50,622 nt of DNA from Coprinus comatus (GCA_034638255.1 JAWPGT010000121.1:1-50622), one strand, 5' to 3'; numbered from the stretch's first letter, positions 35,330 to 46,895 are shown. A program made the numbers and translations. Notes: generated from the letters alone by a model not told the origin.

Positions 35330-35581
35330 TTGCAGTGTTGTTATCATATCTTGTGTACTGATCTGTTTTGGGAGTCCGTGATGCCATCACCTGAGAATCT
35401 GAGATCTTGGTGTCAGCACCCTGACCCTGATATACGTCAAAAATTGACGATCACATCAATCTTATATATCGCAAGTGAACTTGAACAAACGACAGGATAC
35501 TATGTACATCTACGATGTGTAATGACCCGCAAAGGTAACGACCAGTCCCTCCTTAAAATCTCCACCAAATCTCAAGAATAA
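35330..35581 (+). other. Region after the transposase, weak plus-strand reading
   Basis: A reading of 83 codons with an internal ATG at about 35381 follows the transposase stop by some 95 bases. It has no introns, no recognisable family and no paralogue here. It may be 3' untranslated sequence. Confidence 0.2.
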
Positions 35582-35586
35582 ATACT

Positions 35587-35922
35587 TCAATGATAGCGAG
35601 TGGGATAACTTGGCTGTGTAGTATTCCTAATATATAAAAAATACGAATGTTATACATTTCTTGAGACCGCAGATAACAAGGAACATACGCGTTTGTAGAG
35701 GGATTGATAGTATCCTTCATAACAGTTGACTTAACAAAGAGATCTATAAGCACAGATATATCCCCATCTACAAAGGACAACGTGGCTGGAGAAGTAGGGA
35801 CTTCTGTTGAGTAGATCTTTATTAGTATAATTAAATGGAAAACAAATAAACAATCACTTACGTGGAGGCGTTGATTGAGATTGAACCGACTGAGTTGAAA
35901 AGATCAGGCAACCTGACGACAT
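35587..35922 (-). CDS. Possible 71-aa three-exon protein next to the right TIR
   Basis: Exons 35922-35862, 35803-35689 and 35626-35587 total 216 nt and stay in frame from ATG to TGA. They use GTAAGT and GTATGT donors and CAG and TAG acceptors with introns of 58 and 62 nt, the normal size here. The protein begins MSSGCLIFSTQSVQSQSTPP and has a helical middle (DISVLIDLFVKSTVMKD). No family recognised. It sits on the opposite strand to the transposase, about 190 bases inside the right inverted repeat. The clean phase joining supports it, but its small size keeps the call weak. Confidence 0.35.
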
Positions 35923-36111
35923 TGTAGGGAGGGGAATAATGGAGGTCCTGAAGCCTGAAGTCCCGTTTGATTCTTATACAACAATGAACATAATTCGTGA
36001 GAATGTCAGAATTAAGGAAGCTTCAATGTATAAGCATTGCTCCATGGAAGCCGGAGAGTGGAGTAGAGCGTGGCCTTGAAGGATTTCAAGAGCCCGTTGA
36101 CAGGTAGTTAA

Positions 36112-37042
36112 AAGCCCGTTGACAGGTAGTTACTAGTTCCACCTTGACAGGCGGATGTAATCTTTAATTAAAATATATCTGCTGCCCGTTGATAGTGGGA
36201 CAATCAGTTCCTCCCTCTGGTCGGGTCATGATACTTGAAGCTCTTTATGACCTATAACTACTATTGCTACTTGTACTATTAATGTCTCAAGTAGGAATCA
36301 GTGCAAGTGAATATTATATAACATAGAAAATGGAGAATGAAAGAATAAAAATAAAAACACTATTATAAATAGCTACATCCGATCAGTAATAGACGGCGTA
36401 ATGATAGATGTCCTTACTCCGAGGACTGTACTAAATATACATTGAGGAAGCTTGTCGTTTCTAAGGAACCACAGGCGGGGTTTAATTGCGAAAAATTACC
36501 AGCTATGGTATGTGTTGTGCAAAACATATTGTTTGTTTTCATAAGGCTTAGGAGTCCGAAGTTGTGATTAGTAGCACATATCACAATATGTATGTAGATT
36601 GCCCACCGTGGGACTCGGAGTTCCGGATTCAACCGTACTGAGTACCATATGATATTTCCCAAGGCATAAGATAAATTCCTATTCTAACATATAGCTACAA
36701 CATATACAGGTGTGAAAGACCAAAAGATTAATATTACAGAGTAGTATGTACAATGAGGAGGAGCCCGAACCTTGATTGAAATTCTGAGTGAGGAAAACAT
36801 ACACATGATGGGTGACATATAAGATCATGATTATAACATAGTTGTATAGAGCAATGAAGTGATAGACCTATATACATTGTATTATAATATAATTATAGGG
36901 AGAGACACGACCACGTCTAAGACATTGAGGTATTGCAATCCATTTGCGATCCCGGAGAACTACTAAAAATGCCTAATCTTGTAGGTGGAAAGGGCTCGCT
37001 AAACCGCCTACTATCCTAGGGCACGTGTGGGAACCACAGGTG
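36112..37042 (-). repeat. Right terminal inverted repeat of the KDZ element (931 bp)
   Basis: This is the mirror copy of 25528-26458. At its inner edge the 20-21 bp motif AGCCCGTTGACAGGTAGTTA occurs twice in tandem (36091-36110 and 36113 onward), while the left end has it only once. The extra copy lies outside the 931-bp match. Confidence 0.9.
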
Positions 37043-37050
37043 CCACCTTT
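37043..37050. repeat. Target site duplication, right (CCACCTTT)
   Basis: Second copy of the 8-bp duplication, directly following the right inverted repeat; it continues into TCACACC of gene B2. Confidence 0.9.
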
Positions 37051-38075
37051 TCACACCATTCGTATCATATTCCAACCAACTGCTGATGCCCTTCAATGTG
37101 TTCCAGAAGTCCGATTTCATCTTCAATAGCAGCAGATTGATGGTAAGGAAAAGCTTTTGGATGATTAAATGAAAAAGCCATGATTGAGGTGATCGGTATG
37201 GACAAAGGACGGGTCGAGGGTTGTTTGCACCAGTTGATTTTCCTACAAAGAAGAGGAACTGGCAGGTCGGGAGGACTGTGGTACAGACAATAAATCCACC
37301 AGATAGAGCAACAAGGAACGTCACAGGTCCAGAGGCAAGTGACTTTGATTCCCATTGCGAGACCATGAACCCAACGAAGAAGAGACCAAGCGCAATCAGT
37401 AGGAAAAGTGGTAACATATTGAGGATGATCAAAACACCCCACTTCCGGAGACTCTCATGACGTTGATGTTGTAGAAATAGGTCATCTTTATTCGATACAC
37501 CTGTGATATTCCTACTAAACTCTTGCAGCCATTGTAGACACAGAATCCCTCCCAGAACCGAAACAAGACTAAGCGCAAGGCTGACGGAGAATAACACGTT
37601 GATGCGCTGGGAGGAGATGGAAGGCGTCATTTCTGGGTTGAGGGGAATAGGAATATTTGCTTGTGGATTGGATTGATTATTTAGTTGCAGGATGATTGTT
37701 CGTAGTAAAAGTACTGTCATCTCTGCTGGATCGCCCTGGATCGTCCTGGCGGCTTCAATGGTAAAAGCAGTGAGAATTGCCGAAAAGAGACCAGCCTGTA
37801 AAAGATTATCATGAGTATATTGTACAATCCCAGAGTCAATGCTGCTTACAAAAATGAGAAGATTATTCAATCCTTTTGTCCAACTCTCGTATGTTTCCTT
37901 TGTCAAAGACTCTGCCTTCCTGTTCAGCCCTTCCCATCGTTTCGTGTCCGCATCCTCATCCACAACCTTCAAATTCTAAGCATACATATATTAGTGTTTA
38001 TAACATGATTCTCCAATGAGCTTGACTTACCGGATCTATACCTTCAAACGCTACATTCCTACCATCAGCAATCAT
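37043..38075 (-). pseudogene. DUF6535 gene B2, 5' half (cut by the KDZ element)
   Basis: The start is at 38075 (M.ADGRNVAFEGIDP, exon 38075-38031), followed by NLKVVDEDADTKRWEGLNRK from about 37976, an intron near 37800-37853, and the DUF6535 membrane domain to GVKRW at the insertion point. This half has no lesion I can see: all four hydrophobic segments are in frame and closely follow B1. A transcript from here would read a few residues (HLWFPHVP) into the transposon end and stop. A truncated membrane protein of about 320 residues could therefore still be made. Confidence 0.7.
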
Positions 38076-39980
38076 ATTTATCGAATAAAAGGAAACTAGA
38101 CAGTGGTGTGGTCAGGACATTCATTCTAATTCAAGGCAATTACTACAACGTACCATACGATGGCGAGGCATAACAAAGACGTTCGCTGTTATTCAAGCAA
38201 GGTGGAATCAAAAGTTCAAGATGGGGGCGGTTAGAGAGCACTAGCAACATCAATATTCAGTCTTCTCTTATGTAGTAACACACCAGTTTGAATACGTACA
38301 GATCTAGATGTTCAGCGTCTACCAGTAAATCTAGAATGCATTCTCTGGAAAGACATCTATGAATATAGATACATAGTAATGGTTCCAATATTGGTGGGCT
38401 CCACTGTGCGAGATTGCTGGAATGAGTGGATCAGATTTTCTTCAACCATTGTTGCTATTCGGGTCAGACACCCATGCGTTGATTTAGAAACACTCAGTGT
38501 GCGCTTAGCACGACAAGGCTGATAGCCAATCATTGCTCGAGCATATGTTCAGAAGCATCATAGTACTTACCAGGAGACGCCATTGGGGCCATAGTAGATA
38601 CATATCAATCATTCAATGTTCAAACGTTCAACAGCAACTGTCACAAAAATTACACACACACAACCTTATACATGCTGCAGGATACAGTAGTCTTCATTGG
38701 AATACCTGGTACACGTGCCTCGGACTACCAGATAGTAGTCGGTGTTCCAAACCACTCTCCAATCAGTATGGGGGATATCGATCTTCGGCGTGTAGCTTCC
38801 TTAACCGGGTAACCCAGTGTGTGTCATTTGACATGGGAATCATTTAAATTTACGCGATCCTTCTTACATTTCCAGGTTAAACGCAACTGGGATAATCTGG
38901 GATGAGTTTTCACATCATCACCAAACTCAAGTTAGATCTTTCTGTATGAAACTAAACCAACCAGCCTTGACTCTTACCAATGGGCTTTCTTACAGGTCCA
39001 AAAAGACAGTCAGCGCCAGGTCAGCGCCCATGGGGTGAAGCAGAAGAGTCGTCTTTGGTTATGACGTGATGAGTTGATGCATCAACAACAGGACTAAAAT
39101 AGATCAACTTGAATGGTCACAACATCGAGGAAGAAACTCGACATGTAGGCACTGAAAATCTAGAAGCGCGCTGACCAGTTTATGAGGTTCCTCCATTGGC
39201 ATTTTATTACGATAAGACCCTAAAACCAAGTAGTGAGGATCTGTGGCCACATTGTTCCCCAACACCAACAACAAAGATCACGTTTTGGAACAAAATCTGG
39301 AACTGTTGCTACCTGAAGTTTCTGAGAGATGGAAACACTGACAAGAGTATAAAGCACGTCCTTTTCATTTCTATTTTACGACTCTTTCAGTAGATTGGCC
39401 GTGTATGGTTTGGGTAACATTCCTCAGTGTGATCGGTGGATATATTTGAACTATAGTCTATTACTGTTTCAGTGGTCTCTATTCCCCCTTTCTCTTTTTG
39501 TTGCCACTCCATAGTGTAGTACGCTTACTATACTCGTGCTACTCAAGTGGTACCTCCATCACACTATGCTCCTCCCAAATCCCAAATCCAACCCTTCAGG
39601 CCTCAAACATTTATCCAACAAGCCAACCACAATACACATAGTTTTCCTAGACTCGTAATGGCATTATACACTCGTGAGCGTAGTTGAGACAGGTCATATT
39701 GTCGGAGATAGAGCCACCCCGAAAATTACTCAAGGGTTATAATATTCCGAGGCGAAGTCTGTGGATTTATTTGCAGTGGCCGAGGCAAGACAGAAACAGA
39801 GCATACATTAACAACTTTAGGAACCATAGAATTTTAGGAAAAATTACGAATGTTGATACAAAATGACGAAAGTACACTGTGATATTACAATCAGCCTTCT
39901 TTCCTTTTCTTTCTTGTCCAAGTACACGTTACTTTTGCTCGACAATCTCATCATCCACTACCATATACTCATCACCATCC
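38076..39980. other. Gap between B2 and A4
   Basis: It contains the likely promoter side of B2 with the conserved MPRHRM / GTACGT upstream exon near 38150-38175. Past about 38250 there are only short readings (38533-38847, 39196-39393, 39684-39866). The part near 39000-39180 resembles segment D. From about 39860 the sequence is the 3' flank of family A (compare 4200-4340). No gene supported. Confidence 0.35.
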
Positions 39981-39989
39981 GAACCCCAC

Positions 39990-41488
39990 TAATCACTGGC
40001 CTCCAACAATTCCAAGCTCTCCGTCGTAACCATTCCAATAAACTCGTTTTCTCCCATGTCACAACTATTCTCTGCAGAGCCACTAAAGGCACCTTGGCTA
40101 AGAAACGGAGATTCAAGCACATCAGTAGTAGTTGAAGTGTCCTTGTATACCTTGAGACCTCAGACTCTTGCGAATGTAATTCAGAGTGGATTCAATCGCT
40201 CGTGAAGTTTCCATAATTGTATAATTGTGGTGCTGGATATCAACCACAGACTCTGCACCTATTAATACTCCCTCGCTTTCCATTCCTCCCAACAATGAAG
40301 GTTGTGAATCAAAATCGTTGCTATCGTTATAGATATTTCGGCACTCCCACTGGTAGTTGGTTGAACATTTATATTCCTGAGGGGCTTGAATCTCCCTTGT
40401 CAAATAACAGAAAGGTGTTTTCCGAGTTCCTCGAGTAGTAGTAGTAGATCGAGTTCGACGACCTGTGGAAGTCGTAACAGTTAGAGTATTGTGTAGAAGG
40501 TTGCTAAGAATACGCTTGGATACTCTACATAACCCAATAACTTCAACATCAATTTCTATAACTAAATCTTCACTCCTGACTTTTGAGGTCAATGCATCAC
40601 CTGTATGGAAAAAAGCTGAGGTGCGGGTCTCTTCTGACCTACACAAGCGAGCCTGATATTTTGACTTGAGACATATTCACCATCACCATTGTATTCTAAT
40701 TCATCTTCATCAGGTTCAACTTTGACAAAAAAAAAAATGACAACTGCGTCAGAATGAGAGAAATGTGAAAGATGACGAACGTGATAATATTGGTGTCGGT
40801 CTCTTTTTTCTCCCTCCGTGACCATTCCCATATTCCATTCTATCAACACCCTTTCCTTTTGAGGTCACAGCAACCAGGATCGCCATCGCCATATTTGTAG
40901 TAATATGAGCCTGAACAGACCACGGCGGCAATCCAACATGACTAACACAAACACCACTTCCTCTAGGAGGAACGAGTTTCACAAAATAATCATACTCCTT
41001 TTCCTCCAATCCCAATTTCTCCATGATCACCCTCTTTCTGAAAGCTTTCGTACGTGAACAACTATGGTGTGTTACAACACATAATTGACATCGTATACTT
41101 CTACAATCGCACTCAACTCTATAGCCTGGTTGGATAGTACATGATTCGCAAATCTAGAAAAATAAAAATAAAACAAAATTCAATGACAGCATCGGAAAGA
41201 GCGTGTCAGAAATTTCACTTACATATTCCGGATCTCCGTTATTCAACCTTTTCAACCACGCCTTAGAACTCTTTTGGAACTTGGAATCCATACGTAACCT
41301 CTGTCCAAATATCCCGAAACTCGATTTCGAATCTCACTGTTGTCAATGTCAAGTTGGTACAGTGACTGGTCACTACTTGCAGCTTTAGAGTCGTCAACCA
41401 TGGCTTCCAGAACACTCGAATCCGCTGCGATTGGTGGATGAACAGGATCAAGGACAGGTGAAGGTGAAGGAATAAGTGGTAGTGACAT
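39990..41488 (-). pseudogene. Family A copy A4, close relative of A0
   Basis: The N-terminal exon begins near 41488 (MSLPLIPSPSPVLDPVHPP..EAMVDDSKAASSDQSLYQLDID) and changes frame near 41300, where A1 has FFKLYRSPFG. The Cys-rich exon after ATCTAG (41156) is open here, ICESCTIQPGYRVECDC.., unlike in A0. The linker 40749-41030 is intact. The acidic tail EPDEDELEYNGDGEY is followed by a frame change near 40610, identical in position to A0. A further indel in the tail near 40155 gives an early end (RSQGIQGHFNYY). So A4 is less damaged than A0 but not intact. Confidence 0.55.
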
Positions 41489-41509
41489 CCTATCCTTCCC
41501 ATTGGTGTC

Positions 41510-41976
41510 TGCAGAAAGAGTTTTGTACGCGTTGGGGCTGCGAGATCAAGGATTCAGGACCACAATTTCTCGTTAAAGCCAGATAGGTGACAGTCATGTC
41601 TTCATCGTAGTTAGGTGTTGAATGATCACTGATGATTATAGGTTGGGTAGAAGGTGAAAAGGTAAGCTGTCATGTTGAGGATATACATTGAGATGATGTG
41701 CTCACATGAGTCCTTCCTAACCATACGGTATCTATCGACAATGTGCCAGAGACCTGAATGACTACATGCACGACCAGCCTAAGCCAAGCTCCGGTTGAAC
41801 ATGGACATAGGAATGGTGAAGAGGACGCCGAGGGTACATTTGAGCTTCTGATCTGAGCCTGAAGAGCAGTATAAATCCGAAGTTGTCCAAGCAATGACTG
41901 CACAAGTACGGTTCTGTAGAGAGACTGGCAGGCTGGTAACCAAGAGCTCATGAGGAAGATAGCCAGCACAGATCAA
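41510..41976. repeat. Segment D, left part in the fourth cassette
   Basis: Matches about 16610-17120 in sequence and order (AGATCAAGGATTCAGGACCACA..). It is cut at 41976 by the insertion with inverted ends. Confidence 0.5.
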
Positions 41977-44339
41977 GTCCCCGACTCAGCGAAGCTAGAG
42001 GAGGGTTCTGTTTGCAGCAAACGTGCCCTTCCACCTGCATACACTTCCCATCAGATGGTTCCTGATGGAACTTTGTAGAATATCATAGAACGTTATAGAA
42101 AATTCGCGAATGATCTAAAAAAAGACAGTTTAGACGGGTCGAGACCGGTTTAACCTCCTGGGTATTCCTTGTGTCACGTGAAGTGTCTTGTGCATACCCT
42201 AAATTTAACTAGAGGCTGCCTTTGGCCGCATGCACCTCGCGATTAGAAATTTTTTTATAATAACGCTTTTGTTGTTTGATTCTCTTAAAATTATAGTATG
42301 CTATCTAATCTGTTCTCCTTTTTTCGCTTCTGGTAGTTGATTGTTTTTGTTGTCTGCCACATTTCTTTTTTGTACACTTTTCTTCATTGCTTGTTTTCCT
42401 TTCTTATTGTTACTGTTTGACTCCATCTTGCCTTTGCTATAGTTTTCGTTTTCTGTTTTTTTTTTTTTGTTAGTAATATATTTGTTATGATATTTGTAGA
42501 AATTACCTTTGACATTCATAATTTGAGGACCATGGATCAGATTGTTTGTGACATTTACATGGTATGAAATATTCATTATTTCTGGTTATTGTGAAATGTT
42601 GGATACCAAAGTGGCTTCTACAATTGCACCATTCAGTTTTTCATGCCAGAGTTTTGGATCCAGTTGTTCATATTTGTAAGGGGACCTTCCTCACCGACCC
42701 TTACACCAACACACTGACTACCGACCAATCCTCTGATGTTCCAACTTCCATCAGAACACCTCCCAACTTTGTGCTTTCATGACTTGCCCCCTCACATGAC
42801 TCATCCCCCATTGTTCCCATTGTCCATGTTACAACATCCCTCTGGACAATAGCTGGCATCTCTGTTCATATAGTAGTATATATTGTGTGTAGCCTATGCG
42901 AGTGAATCCCCAACTCTTTCTCTTTGGATTCCTCACTAGGTATGTTGTATCTGCTCTGTAATATGTTTCTGATCAAATATAACTTTGGATTCCTTGCTAG
43001 TTGTCAGGCCGCTTGTCACCAACCTGAGTCGCCCTTACAATATTGATCTTCTTCTGTGTTACTATTGTAGCTGTGTTTGAATATGTTCATGGGAATAATG
43101 TCATGTTTTTGAATTGTTGTTCAGAATGTTTCTTTGTATTTTTCCTCTACCAACCAGTTCTCATTTGTTACAGATTTTGTGCATTTTTCTTCTTCATTAT
43201 TGGATGCATTCTACAATTTGGTTAATTATAATATTTTTTTTTCATTTAAGAATTGTACTTTTAACTGAAATACTGGTGCAGATAGACATATTCCATAAGG
43301 GTCACTGTCTTTCTCCAGCAAGTAGCAATGGTCTTCAGTTTTTGTGATAGATGTGCATATAGTTTGGATATGTACTATCATTTGACTCCAGTGATTGTAG
43401 AAATGAGGAAATTGGACTCCTTGAACTTCCTTGGGACCACCCCCAAGGAGCTCCAAGGAGCCTGAATGAAATGCAATGAAACCTATGAACTTGATTAGTC
43501 ATTTATGGCATTTACCAATCAATCACATTGTGGTTGTGTTAGCCATCATATTGGTGATAATTGAGGATGTTATTTGCTGTTATTTAATGGATGACATCCC
43601 ATAGGATTTAGAAAATCAAATCTATCTTCAAACTTTGTTTTTTCGGATACTTCCGAAATTTGGTTTAGATTTCTAAACCATAGACACAATGTTTGTTAAT
43701 TTTTATAAATAATGTAACATCCATATTTGGTAGATCATCCATTGATGTGAACCATGAGAACAGCAGGAGCTGGAGAAATAATGCACTTGGGTCTAATACT
43801 ACTATCATTTGTACACTTGAGTCTTGATTCTTCATCATAGACAGGTATAATAATGATTTTGAAGACCTTGAAGATCTTCTACAAATACAACAGCTTCAGC
43901 AGAACCAACTTATTGCCTTGGAAGGAGAAGTTGCAATGACGGGTTATACCCACTTGCCAAACTCAAGGGCCACAGCTTAATACAGAGCCTTTGGACTATA
44001 TGCACTCTTGGAAGATGAGTTTTCATAGGTATGCATTGGTACTAAGCAGGTACGAAGTGTCTGTACAGTCACATGACATCTCGGAGATTCAAATTTAAAG
44101 TTTGAGGATGGCTTTTGACACAAAAAACATTTAGAAATGGGGCGACGAGGCCTCCTCTAGATTAAAGTTTAGAAATGGGTATATTTTGTTATGTAAAATC
44201 CAAGTAACTATATATGGAATACGGAACAATCAGCATGTCATGGAATTAAAGTTTGAGGACAATATTTGCATTTCTAAATCCTACAGGATGTCATCCAATA
44301 CTTGTATATATTTGCATGCATCAAAGTGAGTCGGGGACT
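41977..44339. mobile_element. Candidate 2.4-kb non-autonomous DNA element
   Basis: The ends are inverted: AGTCCCCGACTCA at 41976-41988 and TGAGTCGGGGACT at 44327-44339. A second inverted pair, CTAGAGGAGG (about 41995) and CCTCCTCTAG (about 44151), lies further in. The sequence interrupts segment D, which is continuous at 17100-17140. Inside I find AT-rich, low-complexity DNA, a Lys/Asn-rich minus-strand reading (42301-42576) of doubtful meaning, and no transposase. A clean target duplication is not visible; the flanks share only GCACAG. The superfamily cannot be assigned. Confidence 0.5.
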
Positions 44340-44640
44340 GGCGCACAGCGCCGCTACGATGAAGTAGAGCGTAGCAGGGAGAGAATTCGTCCGTGATGGG
44401 ATGATGAACAGTGACGTAATGCCAAACACTTCCTCTATGACGAACAACTTCTCAGAGACACAAAACCCGAATGGAGGCTTCAAATTCGCTGAAAGTGAAG
44501 AAGTGCACAGACCAGGTCCAATCATGCTGTCCAAACTAGGCTCCTTCAATGGCAAATCACGCCCCAGTCAAGGTCACTGCCCAAGCTCTTGGATTTTGGT
44601 CATGCCATACTTTTGCCCAATCTGAGTGCTGAACAAAACC
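44340..44640. repeat. Segment D, right part in the fourth cassette
   Basis: Continues the D block after the insertion; matches about 17130-17440, including GAAGTAGAGCGTAGCAGGGAGAG. The minus-strand reading MIGPGLCTSSLSANLKPPFG (to about 44522) parallels MIGPGLCVSALSVYLKPSFE at 17306, showing the shared hydrophobic ORF. Confidence 0.45.
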
Positions 44641-46300
44641 CACATGTTCAGGTGTGTGTGTTAACGTTGTATGCTGTCCTCATATGAATTAGTATCGCAG
44701 AAACGCCAGACTTTGGTCGCTGCACCCCGACCAGAGAGGGACAACCAGAAGCCGAATGCATGATATATGTAGGCCAACGTTGAAAACGTATATTGACAAC
44801 ATTGTCACCCTTCCACGACAACACACGTCTCGAACACAATCACTTTCAACATCAGTTCTTTGTCCATGGCGCTGCTCAGTGCTCACACTATTGTCCCTTA
44901 TCAGGAGGGGCTGCGTTTAACAAGAGTCGAGGTGTTACACACCTTAGAGCTGGGGAAATAAGATAGAAGCTACAGGAATCGATATCTTATTATGGTGAGT
45001 TGTTTCTTGTCTCGTTCAACTGCGTACTTCCAAAGCTCATTGTCAACCAACAAACAACATTACTTCGAATGCCTGGAGGTAAGACGGTGCTTCACACTGA
45101 ACCTACGCTTTTCCAACGCTATCATAGTGAATGGAAGGACAAGTATCATATTGGTTTTATCTTCCGAGTTCTTTCTCACCTTGTTCTATATCATAGATCA
45201 TCTTCACGTGTATTGATAGCACTTCACATCTACAGGAACCTCTTAAGCTCGTGAAAAGGTTACGGTTACGTATGTTCTTAATTCTACAACAGAAAATGGG
45301 TGACTCGGATGAAGAGATTTGGGTTCATCTTTTGTATGTTCGGTTTTGTTCCATTGTCTATGATAAATCACAGAGATCATTGACTGTCTCTTTTCACGTG
45401 TGTACAGGAGCTGTAGAGATCGATAATGTTATGACAGAGGAGTGGAGTTGGTCTGTGTGTACCCTTGAAAACGAGGTGAGTTTTACTTTTTTTTTTTTTA
45501 TTTCTTCTTACCCGTTTCCTCTTTACATATTCCATTTGCTAAAACACGTACTCATTCTGACATCGTTTTAAAGAATTTCGATACCACCAATCTTTGATCG
45601 ACTGACTTGAATATCACGGACACTCAATATATGCCACCCACTTCTACACCTAACGACCCCCTGACAACCCTTGTATCAAGAGTTCCGAATTCAAATATTA
45701 TGGTACAAACCATCGACTTCTTCTTCATCAACAGGATCCCCCTCAGATTTCGAAGTAACCGTTCAACAATCTAATTTGGAGTGTTTACATTGGTTGGAAT
45801 CCTAATCCAAATCTATGTACTTCCTAGTTTTCGCTCCTGTTTCGGACACTGGTATTCCACAATACCACTTTCGCTGAAAGCCATGGGTATCACTCCTTTC
45901 AACCTATTCTTCAACCCCTCAATTTTAATTTCCATACACACTGACGTCTCATTGTACTGAAAAGGAATTCGTTCAATAGTGATCTATGGCAACAGCAAAC
46001 AAGAAACAGCTTAACCGGAGTACTGTGAACCTTTGATCCAACTCACGCCACTATTTAGATATGTGCTAATTCTTGGGTGGTATAAGGATGTACCTTTACG
46101 ACGTTAATGAATGTGTTTGCACATATAGGTATGGGTGTGCACTGTGAGCATGCTGCACCATAGGGTGAAGAGATTTCAGAGAACGAAACCAGGATGGGAA
46201 GTCCATGCCGGATGCGATAAGGGTATGGAGCATACGTAAATACCATCTCTATCGATTTAATACAATACACCTTACGTATTGACCTCATGAACAAAGCTTT
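44640..46300 (+). CDS. Segment C copy C4, best-preserved unknown ORF
   Basis: One exon is convincing: 45236-45475. It opens after TCTACAG and closes at ACGAG/GTGAG, reading EPLKLVKRLRLRMFLILQQK, then DSDEEIWVHLLYVRFCSIVY and ending WSWSVCTLENE. It is mixed alpha/beta in character with no family I recognise. An upstream reading (about 45069-45153, MPGGKTVLHTEPTLFQRYHS..) is probably another exon, but the donor seen in C1 (CTTGTAAGT) is changed to CTTCCGAGT here, so the join is lost. The later part (45600-45790) loosely parallels the C1 block with PPTSTP. Compared with C1-C3 this copy has no deletion in the main exon. It may be a gene that lost splicing, or a pseudogene. Confidence 0.35.
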
Positions 46301-46499
46301 TTACAACCCCTATTTCCTTAAATTTCCAATGGTAACTATATCTTCTCGACTCTTTGAGGACTCAAATATGTATTCGCTTAGTGTTAAAGACAATCACATA
46401 TATTAGTGTCGAACTTTCCTATGATCAAGAGTTGGAAGAATATTTTGTGTCACCCTAACGTTTCCAGAAAATCACTAGATTGCAATACTGTAATTTTGT

Positions 46500-46895
46500 G
46501 ACGCGGATTCTGTTTCCAACACTAGTGGTTAAGCCTGAGAATCGGTCAACTCTTTGATATGATAATGTGTAGACAGAGATAAAGTTGATGGAGTGCTTTC
46601 TTGATCTTGTCCCGACGCAGAGGGCAAGGCTTGGTTTACTGTCCAAAGCCCAGCGACGTCTAGTTGCGAGGAGTGAGTAATAACGTGTAAATCCTGACTG
46701 GTGGATCTCTCGTTGGGAAGAGGTGATGTGGGCCAACTGGAAGCGGAAGTTGAAATCACATTCATGGCTGGTGGGATTTCTGGCCCAGCAGGCACGACTG
46801 AAACACTATTGGGTGAATGTTCTTCGAAATCCTGCAATGATGAAAGAACAGGTGAAGCTGGATTTCGAGTGCCATCGAGACATACTATAGTTTAC
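46500..46895 (-). pseudogene. DUF6535 gene fragment B4 (tail only)
   Basis: Only the Ser/Thr-rich tail remains: DFEEHSPNSVSVVPAGPEIPPAMN onward, stopping at 46529 in the frame shown, with the 3' flank down to about 46300. The match to B1, B2 and the 8260 copy ends near 46880, where unrelated sequence begins (46895-47050, nothing recognised). It marks where a full B gene would stand in the fourth cassette. Confidence 0.6.

Larger units (their letters stand above)
25528..37042 (+). mobile_element. KDZ-type DNA transposon, 11.5 kb, with cargo genes
   Basis: The element is bounded by 931-bp inverted repeats starting CACCTGTGGTTCCCACACGT and flanked by a perfect 8-bp direct repeat. It carries a KDZ transposase (plus strand), a 626-aa protein (minus), a triple-module RNase H1 N-terminal-like protein (plus) and a possible 71-aa ORF (minus). 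KDZ elements are known from fungi and fish as large DNA transposons that often carry extra genes. Comparing the two inverted repeats by eye, I found one mismatch (C at 25662 against T in the complement of the right copy), which implies a recent insertion. The element sits in codon KRW of DUF6535 gene B2. Confidence 0.9.

Noticed and set aside
42301..42576. Lys/Asn-rich reading of 91 codons
   Set aside because: Composition follows from a T-rich plus strand; no domain and no introns.
42640..43060. Possible solitary LTR of a retrotransposon
   Set aside because: The text style (promoter-like ATATAGTAGTATATATTG followed by CCCCAACTCTTTCTC and repeated GGATTCCT) recalls fungal Copia LTRs, but I found no matching TG..CA borders or target duplication.
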